Source: Proteobacteria bacterium UBA981
Lineage (GTDB): Bacteria > Pseudomonadota > Gammaproteobacteria > Ga0077536
Assembly: GCA_002292285.1 (NCBI GenBank)
Contig: DBBP01000021.1
Span: 1 to 64,000 of the forward strand
DNA: 64,000 nucleotides
Direction of reading: 5' to 3'
Below the pieces are notes generated by a model. It was given only the letters and a program-made list of their open reading frames with translations. It made no database searches and was not told the DNA's origin. The translations under genes were made by a program, and so were the position numbers. The stretch's first letter is position 1. Every line of letters begins with the position of its first letter. Shown piece after piece: positions 26,847-35,524 of the stretch.

Positions 26847-28191
26847 TTGAGCGACTCGACTGAGCGACGGCGCATTGCTGTGGTTGGCGGCGGAATCGCG
26901 GGTACGGGTGCGGCGTGGCAACTGGCATCTCGGCATGCGGTCACATTGTTCGAATGCAATGACTACGTTGGCGGCCACGCGAATACGGCTGAGCTGGAGA
27001 TGGATGGGCAGTCGATACCTGTCGATACCTGTCGATACGGGGTTCATTGTCTTTAATGATCGTAATTACCCCAATCTAACCGCTTTATTCGAACGCTTAG
27101 GCGTCGAAATCGCCGATAGCGACATGTCTTTCGGGATTTCATTGCAAAACGGCGGTTTCGAGTACTCGGGCTCCGATCTGGCTGGCTTGTTCGCGCAGCC
27201 CGCCAACATAGTCAAACCCGCTTTCTGGGCGATGCTGGCCGACATCAAACGCTTTTACCGGCGCGCGCCAGACTATCTTGCGTCCGTTGACCATTCGGTA
27301 AGCATCAGCACGCTCCTGAAGGCTGAAAACTATTGTGCCGCTTTCATCGAATATCACCTGATGCCCATGGCAGCCGCCATCTGGTCGGCGTCGAGGACAG
27401 ATATCGCGCGCTACCCGGCGTACGCATTTATTCGCTTTTTCCAGAATCACGGCTTGCTCATGCTAACCGATCGACCGCAGTGGAAAACCGTGGTTGGCGG
27501 CAGTCGCCAATACGTTAAAAGGCTTCTGTCAGACCGCCCGATCGGGCAAAACCTCAGCACCAGAATCGTCTCACTCACGCGCACAGATAATGGCGTTGTC
27601 CTCGTTGACCAGCACGGTCATCGTGCTTCGTTTGACGATGTCGTCATTGCTACGCATGCCGATCAGGCCTTAGAACTGCTGGACGATGCGACGGCTGAAG
27701 AACGTCAAGCCCTGGGGCAGTTCAGGTACAGCAAAAACACAGCCTGGCTGCACAACGATATTGAACTCATGCCGCGCCGCCGTCTCGCCTGGTCAAGTTG
27801 GAATTACCTGCAGGCTACGCCGGATCCCCTGCGACCGCTCACCGTGACTTATTGGATGAACCGCTTGCAACCGCTGGCAACCGACCGGGAACTTTTCGTT
27901 ACCTTGAACCCGGAACGGCCGCCACGAACGGGACTGACTTACGGTGAGTTTGACTACGAGCACCCCGTATTTACGGCCGCTACTGATCGCGCCCAACAAC
28001 TCATGGCAATGCTCCAGGGCCGCCGCCGAACGTGGTTTTGCGGAGCCTACCTTGGACATGGGTTTCATGAGGACGGTTTGCAATCCGGCTTGTGGGTGGC
28101 CGATCAACTTGGCGCAGAGCGTCTTCTCGACGAGCCCTGTTTTGACCGGCTGCCTGAAAGCTTCCATCAAGGTTATTCAAAAGCCGCATGA
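26847..28191 (+). pseudogene. FAD-dependent NAD(P)-binding oxidoreductase (amine oxidase-like), frameshifted by a 10-bp duplication
   Basis: Two overlapping frames together encode one flavoprotein of about 440 residues. The first frame gives RRIAVVGGGIAGTGAAWQLA (Rossmann motif) and VTLFECNDYVGGHANTAEL; the second continues VDTGFIVFNDRNYPNLTALFERLG and runs to 28191. The break lies in a tandem repeat at 27011-27038 (GTCGATACCT twice, then GTCGATAC); removing one 10-base copy restores SIPVDTGFIVFND in a single frame. The likely start is TTG 26847, with TGAGG 9 bases upstream. Homologues stand first in DUF1365-CFA operons controlled by RpoE-ChrR and act on membrane fatty acids. Whether this is a mutation, a reversible switch or a sequencing error is open. 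Confidence 0.8.
27011..27038 (+). repeat. 10-bp tandem repeat (2.8 copies) causing a frameshift
   Basis: GTCGATACCT is repeated directly at 27011-27020 and 27021-27030 and followed by GTCGATAC. One copy too many shifts the frame of the flavoprotein gene by +1. Slipped-strand duplication is the simplest explanation. Confidence 0.9.
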
Positions 28192-28961
28192 GTCATCCCG
28201 TTACAACCCGTTCCGGCATCTACCGGGGCATCGTCCATCACGTGCGGGACCTGCCGGAGCAACATCAATTCCACTACGAAATCCCTTACTTTCTGTTTAA
28301 TCTCGATGAGCTGCCCTCGCTCGACCGTCTCTCCCGGGTCTTCGCTGTTAACCGAAAAGCGTGGTTTTCATGGTACGACTCCGACCACGGCGATGGCACG
28401 AATCGCCCTTATCGCGCGTACCTCGACGAATTGCTGCTCGACCACGGCATTTCCAGTCCGGCGAAAACCTATCTTGTGATGACCTTACCGCGAACGCTCG
28501 GCTACGCATTCAATCCATTAACGGTTGTGCATTGCCTGGACCATCAGGGGCAGACGCTGGCAACGGTCTACGAGGTGAACAACACCGCGGGCGAACGTGT
28601 GAATTACGTTATCACCACCGAGAATCAAACCGCGCAGAAGGCCATGCCGGTTTCGCCTTTCTTTGAATCGTCCGGCACTTACCGATTCGAAGCGCCGGTT
28701 CCTGCTGAACGTTTGTCGTTGAGGATTGTTTATCGGGACGTTAGTGGCGGCATTCTTAACACCAGCTTTAACGGTCACCGCGAACCGTTCACTGCGAGAG
28801 CCTTGCGGCGCACCATGATGGCCTATCCGCTGGTTGCGCTGAAAGTTATCGCTGCAATTCATTTCGAAGCACTGAAACTTTGGTTCAAGGGCGTGCCTTT
28901 CATCGGCCTGTCGTCCAAACCGCAACAGCCCCTAGATACTCGTGGAATCAAGGAAACCTGA
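28188..28961 (+). CDS. DUF1365-family protein
   Basis: This 257-residue protein of the DUF1365 family starts SGIYRGIVHHVRDLPEQHQFHYEIPYFLFNLDELP. YLVMTLPRTLGYAFNPLTVVHCLD is the most conserved block of the family. Its start overlaps the stop of the flavoprotein gene (ATGA) and its stop overlaps the CFA-type gene, so the three are translated together. Family members are linked to fatty-acid modification in RpoE-ChrR regulons; the chemical step is not settled by sequence. No membrane segment is obvious beyond a hydrophobic stretch near residues 205-225. Confidence 0.9.
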   Translation: MSHPVTTRSGIYRGIVHHVRDLPEQHQFHYEIPYFLFNLDELPSLDRLSRVFAVNRKAWFSWYDSDHGDGTNRPYRAYLDELLLDHGISSPAKTYLVMTLPRTLGYAFNPLTVVHCLDHQGQTLATVYEVNNTAGERVNYVITTENQTAQKAMPVSPFFESSGTYRFEAPVPAERLSLRIVYRDVSGGILNTSFNGHREPFTARALRRTMMAYPLVALKVIAAIHFEALKLWFKGVPFIGLSSKPQQPLDTRGIKET

Positions 28962-30178
28962 TGAGACTCGAAACTATCGTCGCACGTAGACATCTCCCGC
29001 ATCTGTTCGATAGCAGCGCGTTCTTACTTGAAAAACTGATCGACGAGCTTAGTGTCGGCACGCTCGAAGTGATATTGCCAAACGGCCGGCACTTGCTCTT
29101 CAGCGGCCGGAATCGACCTGAAATTAGTGCGCAGTTGCGCATCGACAAACCTCGAGCGCTTCGGAGATTAGTGACGGGTGGTGCGGTTGGATTTGCCGAG
29201 GGCTATCTGGAAGGCGATTGGTCGACATCGTCGTTACCCGATTTACTAAGGCTCGCTGCGTTCAACGATGAGGCCCTGGCATCACGTACCCAGGGACTAT
29301 CGCTGCAGCGCCTCATCCACCGCCTGCAACACCTGGCAAACAGTAATTCCCGTGAGCGCGCACGCCGAAACATTTCCTACCACTACGATTTAGGCAATGA
29401 TTTTTATAGTGCGTGGCTTGACGAAAGCATGACCTACTCCGCAGCGCTGTTCACTAGCCCGGACATGTCACTGACCGCGGCCCAGCGCGCGAAGCTTGAT
29501 CGCCTCGCCGACATGGCAGACATCAGTGGTAGCGTTGGTGTACTGGAGATCGGTTGCGGTTGGGGTAGCTTCCTGGAGCGGGTTGCAGAGCGGACTCACG
29601 GCCATCTGACCGGCGTATCGATTTCCGAGCGTCAGTCCGAATTCGCGCGGCAACGCCTTGCGGCGCGGAATATCCGCAATGTCAGCGTTGAACTTCGCGA
29701 CTACCGTGACGTGGCCGGGTCGTTTGACCGTATCGTGTCGGTGGAAATGTTCGAGGCGGTCGGTGAAAAGTACTGGCCGACTTACGCGCAAACCATCAAG
29801 CGCCTGTTACGACAGGACGGTAAAGCAGCGTTACAGGTCATTACAATTGATGAATCGCGTTTCGACCAGTATCGAAAATCTGCCGACTTTATTCAGCGTT
29901 ACATTTTCCCCGGCGGGATGCTGCCTTCGAAGCGCAAGCTCAACGAAGTATTCGAGGACGCTGACATGCGCGTCACAGATACGCTGAGTTTTGGCCGTGA
30001 CTATGCGACGACCCTGGCACTTTGGCGCGAGCGATTTCACGCGGCATGGCCGGCGCTCCGTGAACTCGGGTTTGACGAGCGGTTCAAGCGTATGTGGGAT
30101 TACTATTTTGCATACTGTGAGGGTGGATTTTCGGCCGGCAGTATCGATGTCGTGCAAATTCGCGTCGAGCATCCCTAG
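28961..30178 (+). CDS. Cyclopropane-fatty-acyl-phospholipid synthase-family methyltransferase
   Basis: This 405-residue SAM-dependent methyltransferase of the CFA family has NISYHYDLGNDFYSAWLDESMTYSAALF as the family signature and LEIGCGWGSFLERVAE as the SAM-binding motif. YIFPGGMLPSKRKL and RDYATTLALWRERF complete the conserved set. The ATG at 28961 overlaps the DUF1365 stop (TGATG), with AAGGAA upstream. It would methylate unsaturated acyl chains of membrane phospholipids, giving cyclopropane or methyl-branched chains. In related RpoE-ChrR systems such enzymes take part in methylated or furan fatty acid formation; I infer a similar task here. Its by-product SAH is the substrate of the AhcY encoded 4 kb away. 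Confidence 0.92.
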   Translation: MRLETIVARRHLPHLFDSSAFLLEKLIDELSVGTLEVILPNGRHLLFSGRNRPEISAQLRIDKPRALRRLVTGGAVGFAEGYLEGDWSTSSLPDLLRLAAFNDEALASRTQGLSLQRLIHRLQHLANSNSRERARRNISYHYDLGNDFYSAWLDESMTYSAALFTSPDMSLTAAQRAKLDRLADMADISGSVGVLEIGCGWGSFLERVAERTHGHLTGVSISERQSEFARQRLAARNIRNVSVELRDYRDVAGSFDRIVSVEMFEAVGEKYWPTYAQTIKRLLRQDGKAALQVITIDESRFDQYRKSADFIQRYIFPGGMLPSKRKLNEVFEDADMRVTDTLSFGRDYATTLALWRERFHAAWPALRELGFDERFKRMWDYYFAYCEGGFSAGSIDVVQIRVEHP

Positions 30179-31495
30179 TTGAGGCGCGTTAGTACCCGCC
30201 AAGTCATCGGGTATGGCGCACTGAATACTGTCGCGGCGCTGCCAATCATTCCCATCGCAGTTCTTCTGCCGTCCTGGTACGCGGCCAATACAACCCTGGG
30301 ATTACTGGCCATCGGTAGCGGACTTACCATGGCTCGATTGGTGGATTTCTTCAGCGATCCGCTGGTCGGTATTCTGGTGGACCGCAGTACACTCGGTCGA
30401 TGGCGGTACAAGCCCTGGATCATGGCCGGCACGGCGGCGGCATGCGTGGCGCTGTTCGCTCTCGCAACACCGCCGGTGGGCGTCGGCATAGGTCATATTG
30501 TTTTGTGGGCGGTGGTGTTATTCACCGGTTGGACGATGATTATGGTGCCCTACACAGCCTGGGGTGCGGAGCTGGCGGTCGACCCTGATGATCGCTCACG
30601 TCTCACTGCAAGTCGCGAAGTTGCCGGCATCATAGGGATTATTGCAGCGCTATCAGTGCCCGCGTTGCTGGCCGAGGGCGACAATATGCTGCTCGTCATT
30701 GCCTGCACGGCATCGATACTGGCGTTTCCGGCGCTCGCTATCTGCTTTAGCCTGGTACGCGATCTGCCTGCGGGGTCTTTGGGTGCGGAGCCGGTGGTCC
30801 GGTTTCACGATTTGTTGAGCTTGCTCAGATTTCGGCCGATGGGCCGAACAATGCTTTTTTGGGTGCTGAACAGTATTGCGAACAGTCTTCCTGCGGTGCT
30901 GTTCCCGATTATCGTAACGGGATACTTCGGGCTCGAAGACAAGCGCCTCTATCAGCTTCTGCTGATTTATTTCGGCAGCGCGATTGCGCTGACGCCGTTA
31001 TGGTTGTTACTGGCAAAGCGTCTCGGGAAACTGGCTGCCTGGCGCCTGGCTCTGACCATCAGCTTGCTCGCGTTTCTACCTGTCCTCTTACTCCGACCCG
31101 ACCAGGTTTCCTGGTTTGTAGTGATCTGCATTTTTACCGGCGGGACTCTTGCTGCCGATCTCGCCTTGCCTCCCTCGATTCAAGCTGACGTTCTTGAGTC
31201 AGACAGAGAATTGACGGGTTCCAGACGGTCAGGTGCAGCGTTTGCGCTGTGGTCGATGGCGACGAAGCTCGCTTTAGCAGCTGCCGTAGGCGGAGCGTTT
31301 ATCGGGCTGCATTTTTTTGGAGTAGAAGTTGCTGATGGCATCGACCAGGCAGAATCGCTGCCACTGCTGGTGCTCTATGTTGCGATACCCGTCCTCCTCA
31401 AACTCGCTGTCGTCGTGATGAGTCGGCGATCGCCGTTTGATTTAGCACTTGAGCGCCAGGCGGCGACGCACGTACCGGCACGCCAGACCAATTAG
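30179..31495 (+). CDS. MFS transporter (sugar:cation symporter-like)
   Basis: This 438-residue membrane protein has about 12 transmembrane segments and resembles the GPH/MFS_2 group. ARLVDFFSDPLVGILVDRSTLGRWRYKPWIM matches the family motif D-x-x-x-D-P-x-x-G-x-x-x-D, and MVPYTAWGAELAVDPDDRSRLTASREVAG is another conserved block. The only start available near the N-terminus is TTG 30179, directly after the CFA stop, so it belongs to that operon. In comparable RpoE clusters an MFS gene stands in the same place; its substrate, perhaps a lipid, is unknown. Its last 54 bases overlap the convergent NTF2-like gene. Confidence 0.88.
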   Translation: MRRVSTRQVIGYGALNTVAALPIIPIAVLLPSWYAANTTLGLLAIGSGLTMARLVDFFSDPLVGILVDRSTLGRWRYKPWIMAGTAAACVALFALATPPVGVGIGHIVLWAVVLFTGWTMIMVPYTAWGAELAVDPDDRSRLTASREVAGIIGIIAALSVPALLAEGDNMLLVIACTASILAFPALAICFSLVRDLPAGSLGAEPVVRFHDLLSLLRFRPMGRTMLFWVLNSIANSLPAVLFPIIVTGYFGLEDKRLYQLLLIYFGSAIALTPLWLLLAKRLGKLAAWRLALTISLLAFLPVLLLRPDQVSWFVVICIFTGGTLAADLALPPSIQADVLESDRELTGSRRSGAAFALWSMATKLALAAAVGGAFIGLHFFGVEVADGIDQAESLPLLVLYVAIPVLLKLAVVVMSRRSPFDLALERQAATHVPARQTN

Positions 31496-31894
31496 CGGCA
31501 GCTCTTCATAAAGTTCGCGCGCAGCATCCCAATAATCGAAGTGTCGTGAAACGCGTTCGTCAGGTGAAAAATCCAGTTCGGAGTAGCCGCGTACCTGCCA
31601 GAATTTATTACCGAAAGCACGCAGATTCCCGCTGAGATCCCAACGGATTGCCGCGATCGGCGCCTGTTGTTCAATTCGCGCGTCAAGCATGGCGGCGTGG
31701 GAAACGATAATTTTCAGATTTCCCAGACTGCCGCACATCTCATCGATGACTCCCTCAAATTGTGCAAGGCCGCGTAGATCATTAAACGGGTCGCGAAAAT
31801 GGATATCTGCTGTCACTACATCCACTGGACGCAGCGGAGTCTGAGTACCGATTGATTCGAAAAACTCTATATAACGCTCCAGCCCCGTGTTCAT
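31442..31894 (-). CDS. NTF2-like (SnoaL-type) protein of the RpoE cluster
   Basis: This 150-residue protein has the cone-shaped NTF2-like fold. RPVDVVTADIHFRDPFNDLRGLAQFEGVIDEM and IRWDLSGNLRAFGNKFWQVRGYSELDF are typical of the nuclear transport factor 2 proteins found next to RpoE-ChrR. Its ATG overlaps the stop of the SDR gene upstream (ATGA). It may be a small enzyme or a lipid-binding protein. The 3' end overlaps the convergent MFS gene by 54 bases, so the two operons share a terminus. Confidence 0.8.
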   Translation of the reverse strand: MNTGLERYIEFFESIGTQTPLRPVDVVTADIHFRDPFNDLRGLAQFEGVIDEMCGSLGNLKIIVSHAAMLDARIEQQAPIAAIRWDLSGNLRAFGNKFWQVRGYSELDFSPDERVSRHFDYWDAARELYEELPLIGLACRYVRRRLALKC

Positions 31895-32643
31895 TTCAAC
31901 ATCCTTTTTGCGAGAGAAAATTGCAACGGGTAAGGCAGAGCGGCGAGCACACGCATCGCGATGCTCATGCGCACTGGAAAGCGAATCTCGAATTTGTTCT
32001 TATCAACGCCACGACATATCTCATATGCGGCCCGCTCAGTGCTCACCATAAACGGCATGGGAAAATCATTCTTCGCGGTTAGCGGCGTATCGACGAATCC
32101 CGGGCTAACCAGATGCAGCGAGATGCCGTCTCGTTTTAGCTCCGGATAGAGTGACTCAGACAGCCGTCGCAACGCCGCTTTGCCTGCACTGTAAGTAGCG
32201 GCATAAGGTAGCCCGAAATCACCCGCCACCGAACCCACAATAACGAAGCTGCCCGAGCGACGTTTGCGCCAACCCGGCAACAACAACTCAATCGTCTCGG
32301 CCACGGCGAACACGTTGATTTCGAATAGTTTGCGCATTGCTGCGCTGCTAAAGTCATCAACCCCGCTTTGCTCATAAGTCCCCGCATTCAGGACCGCTAC
32401 ATCGATAGCGCCAAATGTCTGCTCAATGTGCTCGATAGCCCGCCCGAGCGCCCGACTGTCAGTAACGTCAGCTGGAACACTGTGACAGCGTTGCGGGAAC
32501 CCGCTCTCAACGCGAACCTTGTCCAGGGCCTCGGGCTTTCGCCCGGTCAAAAAAACCTGAGCTCCGCGATTCGCGTACTCGCGCACCAGTGCTGCGCCTA
32601 TGCCGCTACTGGCGCCGGTAATCCAAACATTCGGCGTATTCAT
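31891..32643 (-). CDS. SDR-family oxidoreductase
   Basis: This 250-residue classical short-chain dehydrogenase has VWITGASSGIGAALVREYA as the NAD(P)-binding motif, AVLNAGTY as NAG, Ser in IVGSVAGDFG, and YSAGKAAL as YxxxK. The start is ATG 32643, overlapping the stop of the DUF6134 gene (ATGA); its own stop overlaps the NTF2-like gene. It would reduce a keto or oxidise a hydroxyl group, possibly on a lipid intermediate. Confidence 0.9.
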   Translation of the reverse strand: MNTPNVWITGASSGIGAALVREYANRGAQVFLTGRKPEALDKVRVESGFPQRCHSVPADVTDSRALGRAIEHIEQTFGAIDVAVLNAGTYEQSGVDDFSSAAMRKLFEINVFAVAETIELLLPGWRKRRSGSFVIVGSVAGDFGLPYAATYSAGKAALRRLSESLYPELKRDGISLHLVSPGFVDTPLTAKNDFPMPFMVSTERAAYEICRGVDKNKFEIRFPVRMSIAMRVLAALPYPLQFSLAKRMLK

Positions 32644-33347
32644 CGGACTCGACAATTCGAGCAGCGGTACACGATGTCGGAACCGTCATCACCCTGAAAG
32701 GCGAGACCGATCCAGCGTTGCTGTAAATACCAAACCGTTGCTGCGAGGTCACCCGTGTATTCGAAACAATGCGCCTCTGCCGGCAATGAAAGACCCAGCG
32801 TTTTCGCCTTTTTTGCCGGGCACGACACGATATCTACTTCGTTTACGTGCCCGGTAATCGTATTCAGCACATGGGATTTTTGCAGGACAGCGGGATTCCA
32901 GTGGTCGGTGGGTATTAGTGTGGCGGGATGCGCAACCAGAGATTGGCTGCTTTGAATCGTAGTGGCTGCGCCGTCGAACGACGCTTTCACAGAATTCATT
33001 CTTCCATTGCGATCAACGGTGGCGTCCAGTGCCACCATCTGGTTGTTGCACCACGTCGAGCGCAAGTCGTAAGCGAAATCGAATACCGGAATAAACAGCA
33101 AAGTCACCGTAAGCTGCATCGATGAATGCGCATGCAGACCGGCGCTTGAGCGCGAGAAAACTGTGCGATGCGACCCGACGATTTTACCGTTGCGAATGAC
33201 GTCAAACACGATCTGGTCGTCATAGGTTTGATGCACGAAATCGCTCAGACCGGCAGGGTCAACGCAGTCCGCCTGGACATTCGTCGGCAGGATGCTCATT
33301 ACGAGCGCAAAAAGTGTCAGCACAGCCGAATAGCTTGAATACTTCAT
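32640..33347 (-). CDS. DUF6134-like exported protein
   Basis: This 235-residue protein has a signal peptide (MKYSSYSAVLTLFALVMSILPTNVQA). The mature part (IVFDVIRNGKIVGSHRTVF, FAYDLRSTWCNNQMVALDATVDRNG, YTGDLAATVWYLQQRWIGLAF) matches an uncharacterised exported family found in RpoE-ChrR clusters. It is probably a periplasmic beta-barrel or lipocalin-like lipid-binding protein (inference). It is the first gene of a minus-strand operon with SDR and NTF2-like genes. The predicted promoter places the transcript start at the ATG itself, which suggests a leaderless messenger. Confidence 0.75.
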   Translation of the reverse strand: MKYSSYSAVLTLFALVMSILPTNVQADCVDPAGLSDFVHQTYDDQIVFDVIRNGKIVGSHRTVFSRSSAGLHAHSSMQLTVTLLFIPVFDFAYDLRSTWCNNQMVALDATVDRNGRMNSVKASFDGAATTIQSSQSLVAHPATLIPTDHWNPAVLQKSHVLNTITGHVNEVDIVSCPAKKAKTLGLSLPAEAHCFEYTGDLAATVWYLQQRWIGLAFQGDDGSDIVYRCSNCRVR

Positions 33348-33355
33348 AAGACTTA

Positions 33356-33381
33356 TACGACGCTTTCGCGAAAAGTGATCA
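33356..33381 (-). promoter_or_regulatory. Predicted ECF (RpoE) promoter upstream of DUF6134-SDR-NTF2 operon
   Basis: On the minus strand TGATCA (33381-33376) is followed after 16 bases by CGTA (33359-33356, extended CGTATAAG). The expected transcript start falls at about the ATG 33347-33345. Confidence 0.6.
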
Positions 33382-33388
33382 CAAACTG

Positions 33389-33414
33389 TGATCCGGACAA
33401 GTCTATCCGTCGTA
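33389..33414 (+). promoter_or_regulatory. Predicted ECF (RpoE) promoter upstream of the DUF3833 gene
   Basis: TGATCC (33389-33394), 16 bases, CGTA (33411-33414). It lies immediately before ATG 33423, so the leader would be very short or absent. Confidence 0.6.
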
Positions 33415-33422
33415 GCCACACT

Positions 33423-34058
33423 ATGAATCGTAACTACAGCCGTGCGAAAAGGTATTCCTCAGGACTGCGAAAACTTATCTGTTTATCGCTCCTGCCATTA
33501 ATCGGGGCGTGCAGTGGCGTACGAACAGAGGACCGCACAGGCTCCCAACCGACTCTCGATCTGTTCGCCTTTTTTGACGGGCAGACCGAGGCATGGGGGA
33601 TCGTGCAGGATTGGCGTGGTCGGGTCGTGCTGCAGTTCGTCGCCCGTATCGAGGGCGTAGTGGAAAACGATCAGCTGACATTGAACGAAGTCTTCGACTA
33701 CGCCGATGGCGAGCGGGACTTCCGCCGATGGAAGATTCGACGCGATAAGAACGGCGGCATCTCCGGTACTGCGAACGATATCATCGGTACCGCAACAGGA
33801 GCGATCAGCGGGAATGCGTTGACCTGGCATTACGAGATGGCGTTAGAAAGCGGCGGACGCAAATATCACGTGCGCTTCGCTGACAGATTGTGGCAGATAG
33901 ACCGGGATACGCTCATCAACCGGGCTTACATCAAAAAATTCGGCCTGACGGTAGCTGAAGTTTCGTTGTTTATGCGCCGCTCCGGCAGCACGCCACAAAG
34001 CGCCGTCAAAAGCGCGGGTGACACCGCAACGACGCGTTTACTCATAAGCGCGGAGTAA
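33423..34058 (+). CDS. DUF3833-family lipoprotein
   Basis: This 211-residue DUF3833 protein has a signal peptide ending in lipobox IGAC (KLICLSLLPLIGACSG). PTLDLFAFFDGQTEAWGIVQDWRGRVVLQF and NGGISGTANDIIGTATGAISGNALTWHYEM match the family closely. It is a probable outer-membrane or periplasmic lipid-binding lipoprotein. It is divergent from the DUF6134 operon with back-to-back RpoE-type promoters in a 75-base gap. DUF3833 genes recur beside CFA, DUF1365 and RpoE-ChrR genes in proteobacteria. Confidence 0.88.
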   Translation: MNRNYSRAKRYSSGLRKLICLSLLPLIGACSGVRTEDRTGSQPTLDLFAFFDGQTEAWGIVQDWRGRVVLQFVARIEGVVENDQLTLNEVFDYADGERDFRRWKIRRDKNGGISGTANDIIGTATGAISGNALTWHYEMALESGGRKYHVRFADRLWQIDRDTLINRAYIKKFGLTVAEVSLFMRRSGSTPQSAVKSAGDTATTRLLISAE

Positions 34059-34099
34059 AACAGTCGCTACGGTTGCGTAATTTCGCCGGCAACGCGTTG

Positions 34100-35524
34100 T
34101 TAATAGCGATAATGATCTGGCTTATAGGGTCCAGCCGCCGGAACATCCAGATACTCGCACTGTTTTTCAGAGAGCTCATCGAGGGTTACGCCGATGTGAG
34201 CCAGATGTAACCTTGCAACTTTCTCGTCGAGAAGTTTCGGTAACGTATAGACGCCCAATGGATAGCGTTCAGGCGATTGAAACATTTCGATCTGTGCGAT
34301 CGTCTGGTTGGTGAAACTATTGGACATTACAAAGCTCGGATGCCCGGTAGCGCAACCTAAATTCACCAGGCGCCCCTCGGCGAGAAGAATGATCCGCCGG
34401 GCATCGTTAATCTTGATCACGTGTACGCGCGGTTTGATTTCCGTCCATTCGTATCCGCGCATGCGTTCAACCTGGATTTCACTGTCGAAATGGCCAATGT
34501 TGCATACGATGGCGAGATCTTTCATCTGACTCATATGCTGCTTAGTGATCACGTCGCAACAGCCTGTAGTCGTGACAAACACGTCGCCTTCCCGGCAGGC
34601 TTCGTCCATAGTTTTGACCTCATAACCTTCCATAGCCGCCTGCAATGCGCAGATGGGGTCAATTTCAGTCACGATGACGCGCGCGCCCTGCCCGCGCAGA
34701 GACTGGGCGCTACCTTTACCGACGTCGCCATACCCTGCGACGACAGCAACCTTACCGGATAGCATGACGTCTGTGGCGCGGTTGATGGCATCCACCAGCG
34801 AGTGACGGCAGCCGTAAAGGTTGTCGAATTTGGACTTTGTAACCGAGTCGTTCACATTCATCGCAGGGAACAGCAGCTCCCCACTTTCGAGCATCTGATA
34901 GAGGCGATGGACACCGGTCGTAGTTTCCTCAGTCACCCCCAGGATATCCGGAACCATACCTTGAAATCTTTGCGGATCGCGGGCGATAGAACGCCTGAGC
35001 TGCGCATAAAGCGCAGCTTCTTCTTCGTTGTTGGTCTTGATATCGAGCAGTGATGGATCTTTTTCAGCGCGGTAACCGAGCGACACGAATAGCGTCGCGT
35101 CGCCGCCATCATCGAGGATCATATTGGGCCCGAGGCCATCACCCCAGTCGAAAAGCGTATCCGTGTATTCCCAGTATTGTTCGATAGACTCCCCGTTCAC
35201 CGCAAACACCGGGATGCCTGTGCGGGCAAGCGCGGCCGCTGCATGGTCCTGGGTTGAAAATATGTTGCAGCTCGCCCATCGGACTTTAGCGCCGAGGCAT
35301 TCAAGGGTTTCTATGAGTACTGCAGTCTGGACAGTCATGTGCAATGAACCGGCGATGCGCGCGCCTTTCAGCGGCTTGGTTTCGCCGAATTCTTTGCGCA
35401 TCGCCATAAGGCCAGGCATCTCGTGCTCGGCAAGTTCGATTTCTCTTCGCCCGAAGTCGGCGAGGCTCATGTCCTTGATCACGTAGTCGTTCTTTGCGGA
35501 CGAGATTTCAGTTTTAGTTAGCAT
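34100..35524 (-). CDS. ahcY: Adenosylhomocysteinase
   Basis: This 474-residue S-adenosylhomocysteine hydrolase splits SAH into adenosine and homocysteine. NAD-binding GKVAVVAGYGDVGKGSAQSL and the catalytic-site blocks (CNIFSTQDHAAAALA, GVTEETTTGVHRLYQM, MNVNDSVTKSKFDN) are intact. The C-terminus ends KPDHYRY, the conserved tail that completes the NAD site of the neighbouring subunit. It clears the by-product of SAM-dependent methyltransferases such as the CFA-type enzyme nearby. I looked for an SAH riboswitch in the 5' region and did not recognise one. Confidence 0.97.
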   Translation of the reverse strand: MLTKTEISSAKNDYVIKDMSLADFGRREIELAEHEMPGLMAMRKEFGETKPLKGARIAGSLHMTVQTAVLIETLECLGAKVRWASCNIFSTQDHAAAALARTGIPVFAVNGESIEQYWEYTDTLFDWGDGLGPNMILDDGGDATLFVSLGYRAEKDPSLLDIKTNNEEEAALYAQLRRSIARDPQRFQGMVPDILGVTEETTTGVHRLYQMLESGELLFPAMNVNDSVTKSKFDNLYGCRHSLVDAINRATDVMLSGKVAVVAGYGDVGKGSAQSLRGQGARVIVTEIDPICALQAAMEGYEVKTMDEACREGDVFVTTTGCCDVITKQHMSQMKDLAIVCNIGHFDSEIQVERMRGYEWTEIKPRVHVIKINDARRIILLAEGRLVNLGCATGHPSFVMSNSFTNQTIAQIEMFQSPERYPLGVYTLPKLLDEKVARLHLAHIGVTLDELSEKQCEYLDVPAAGPYKPDHYRY

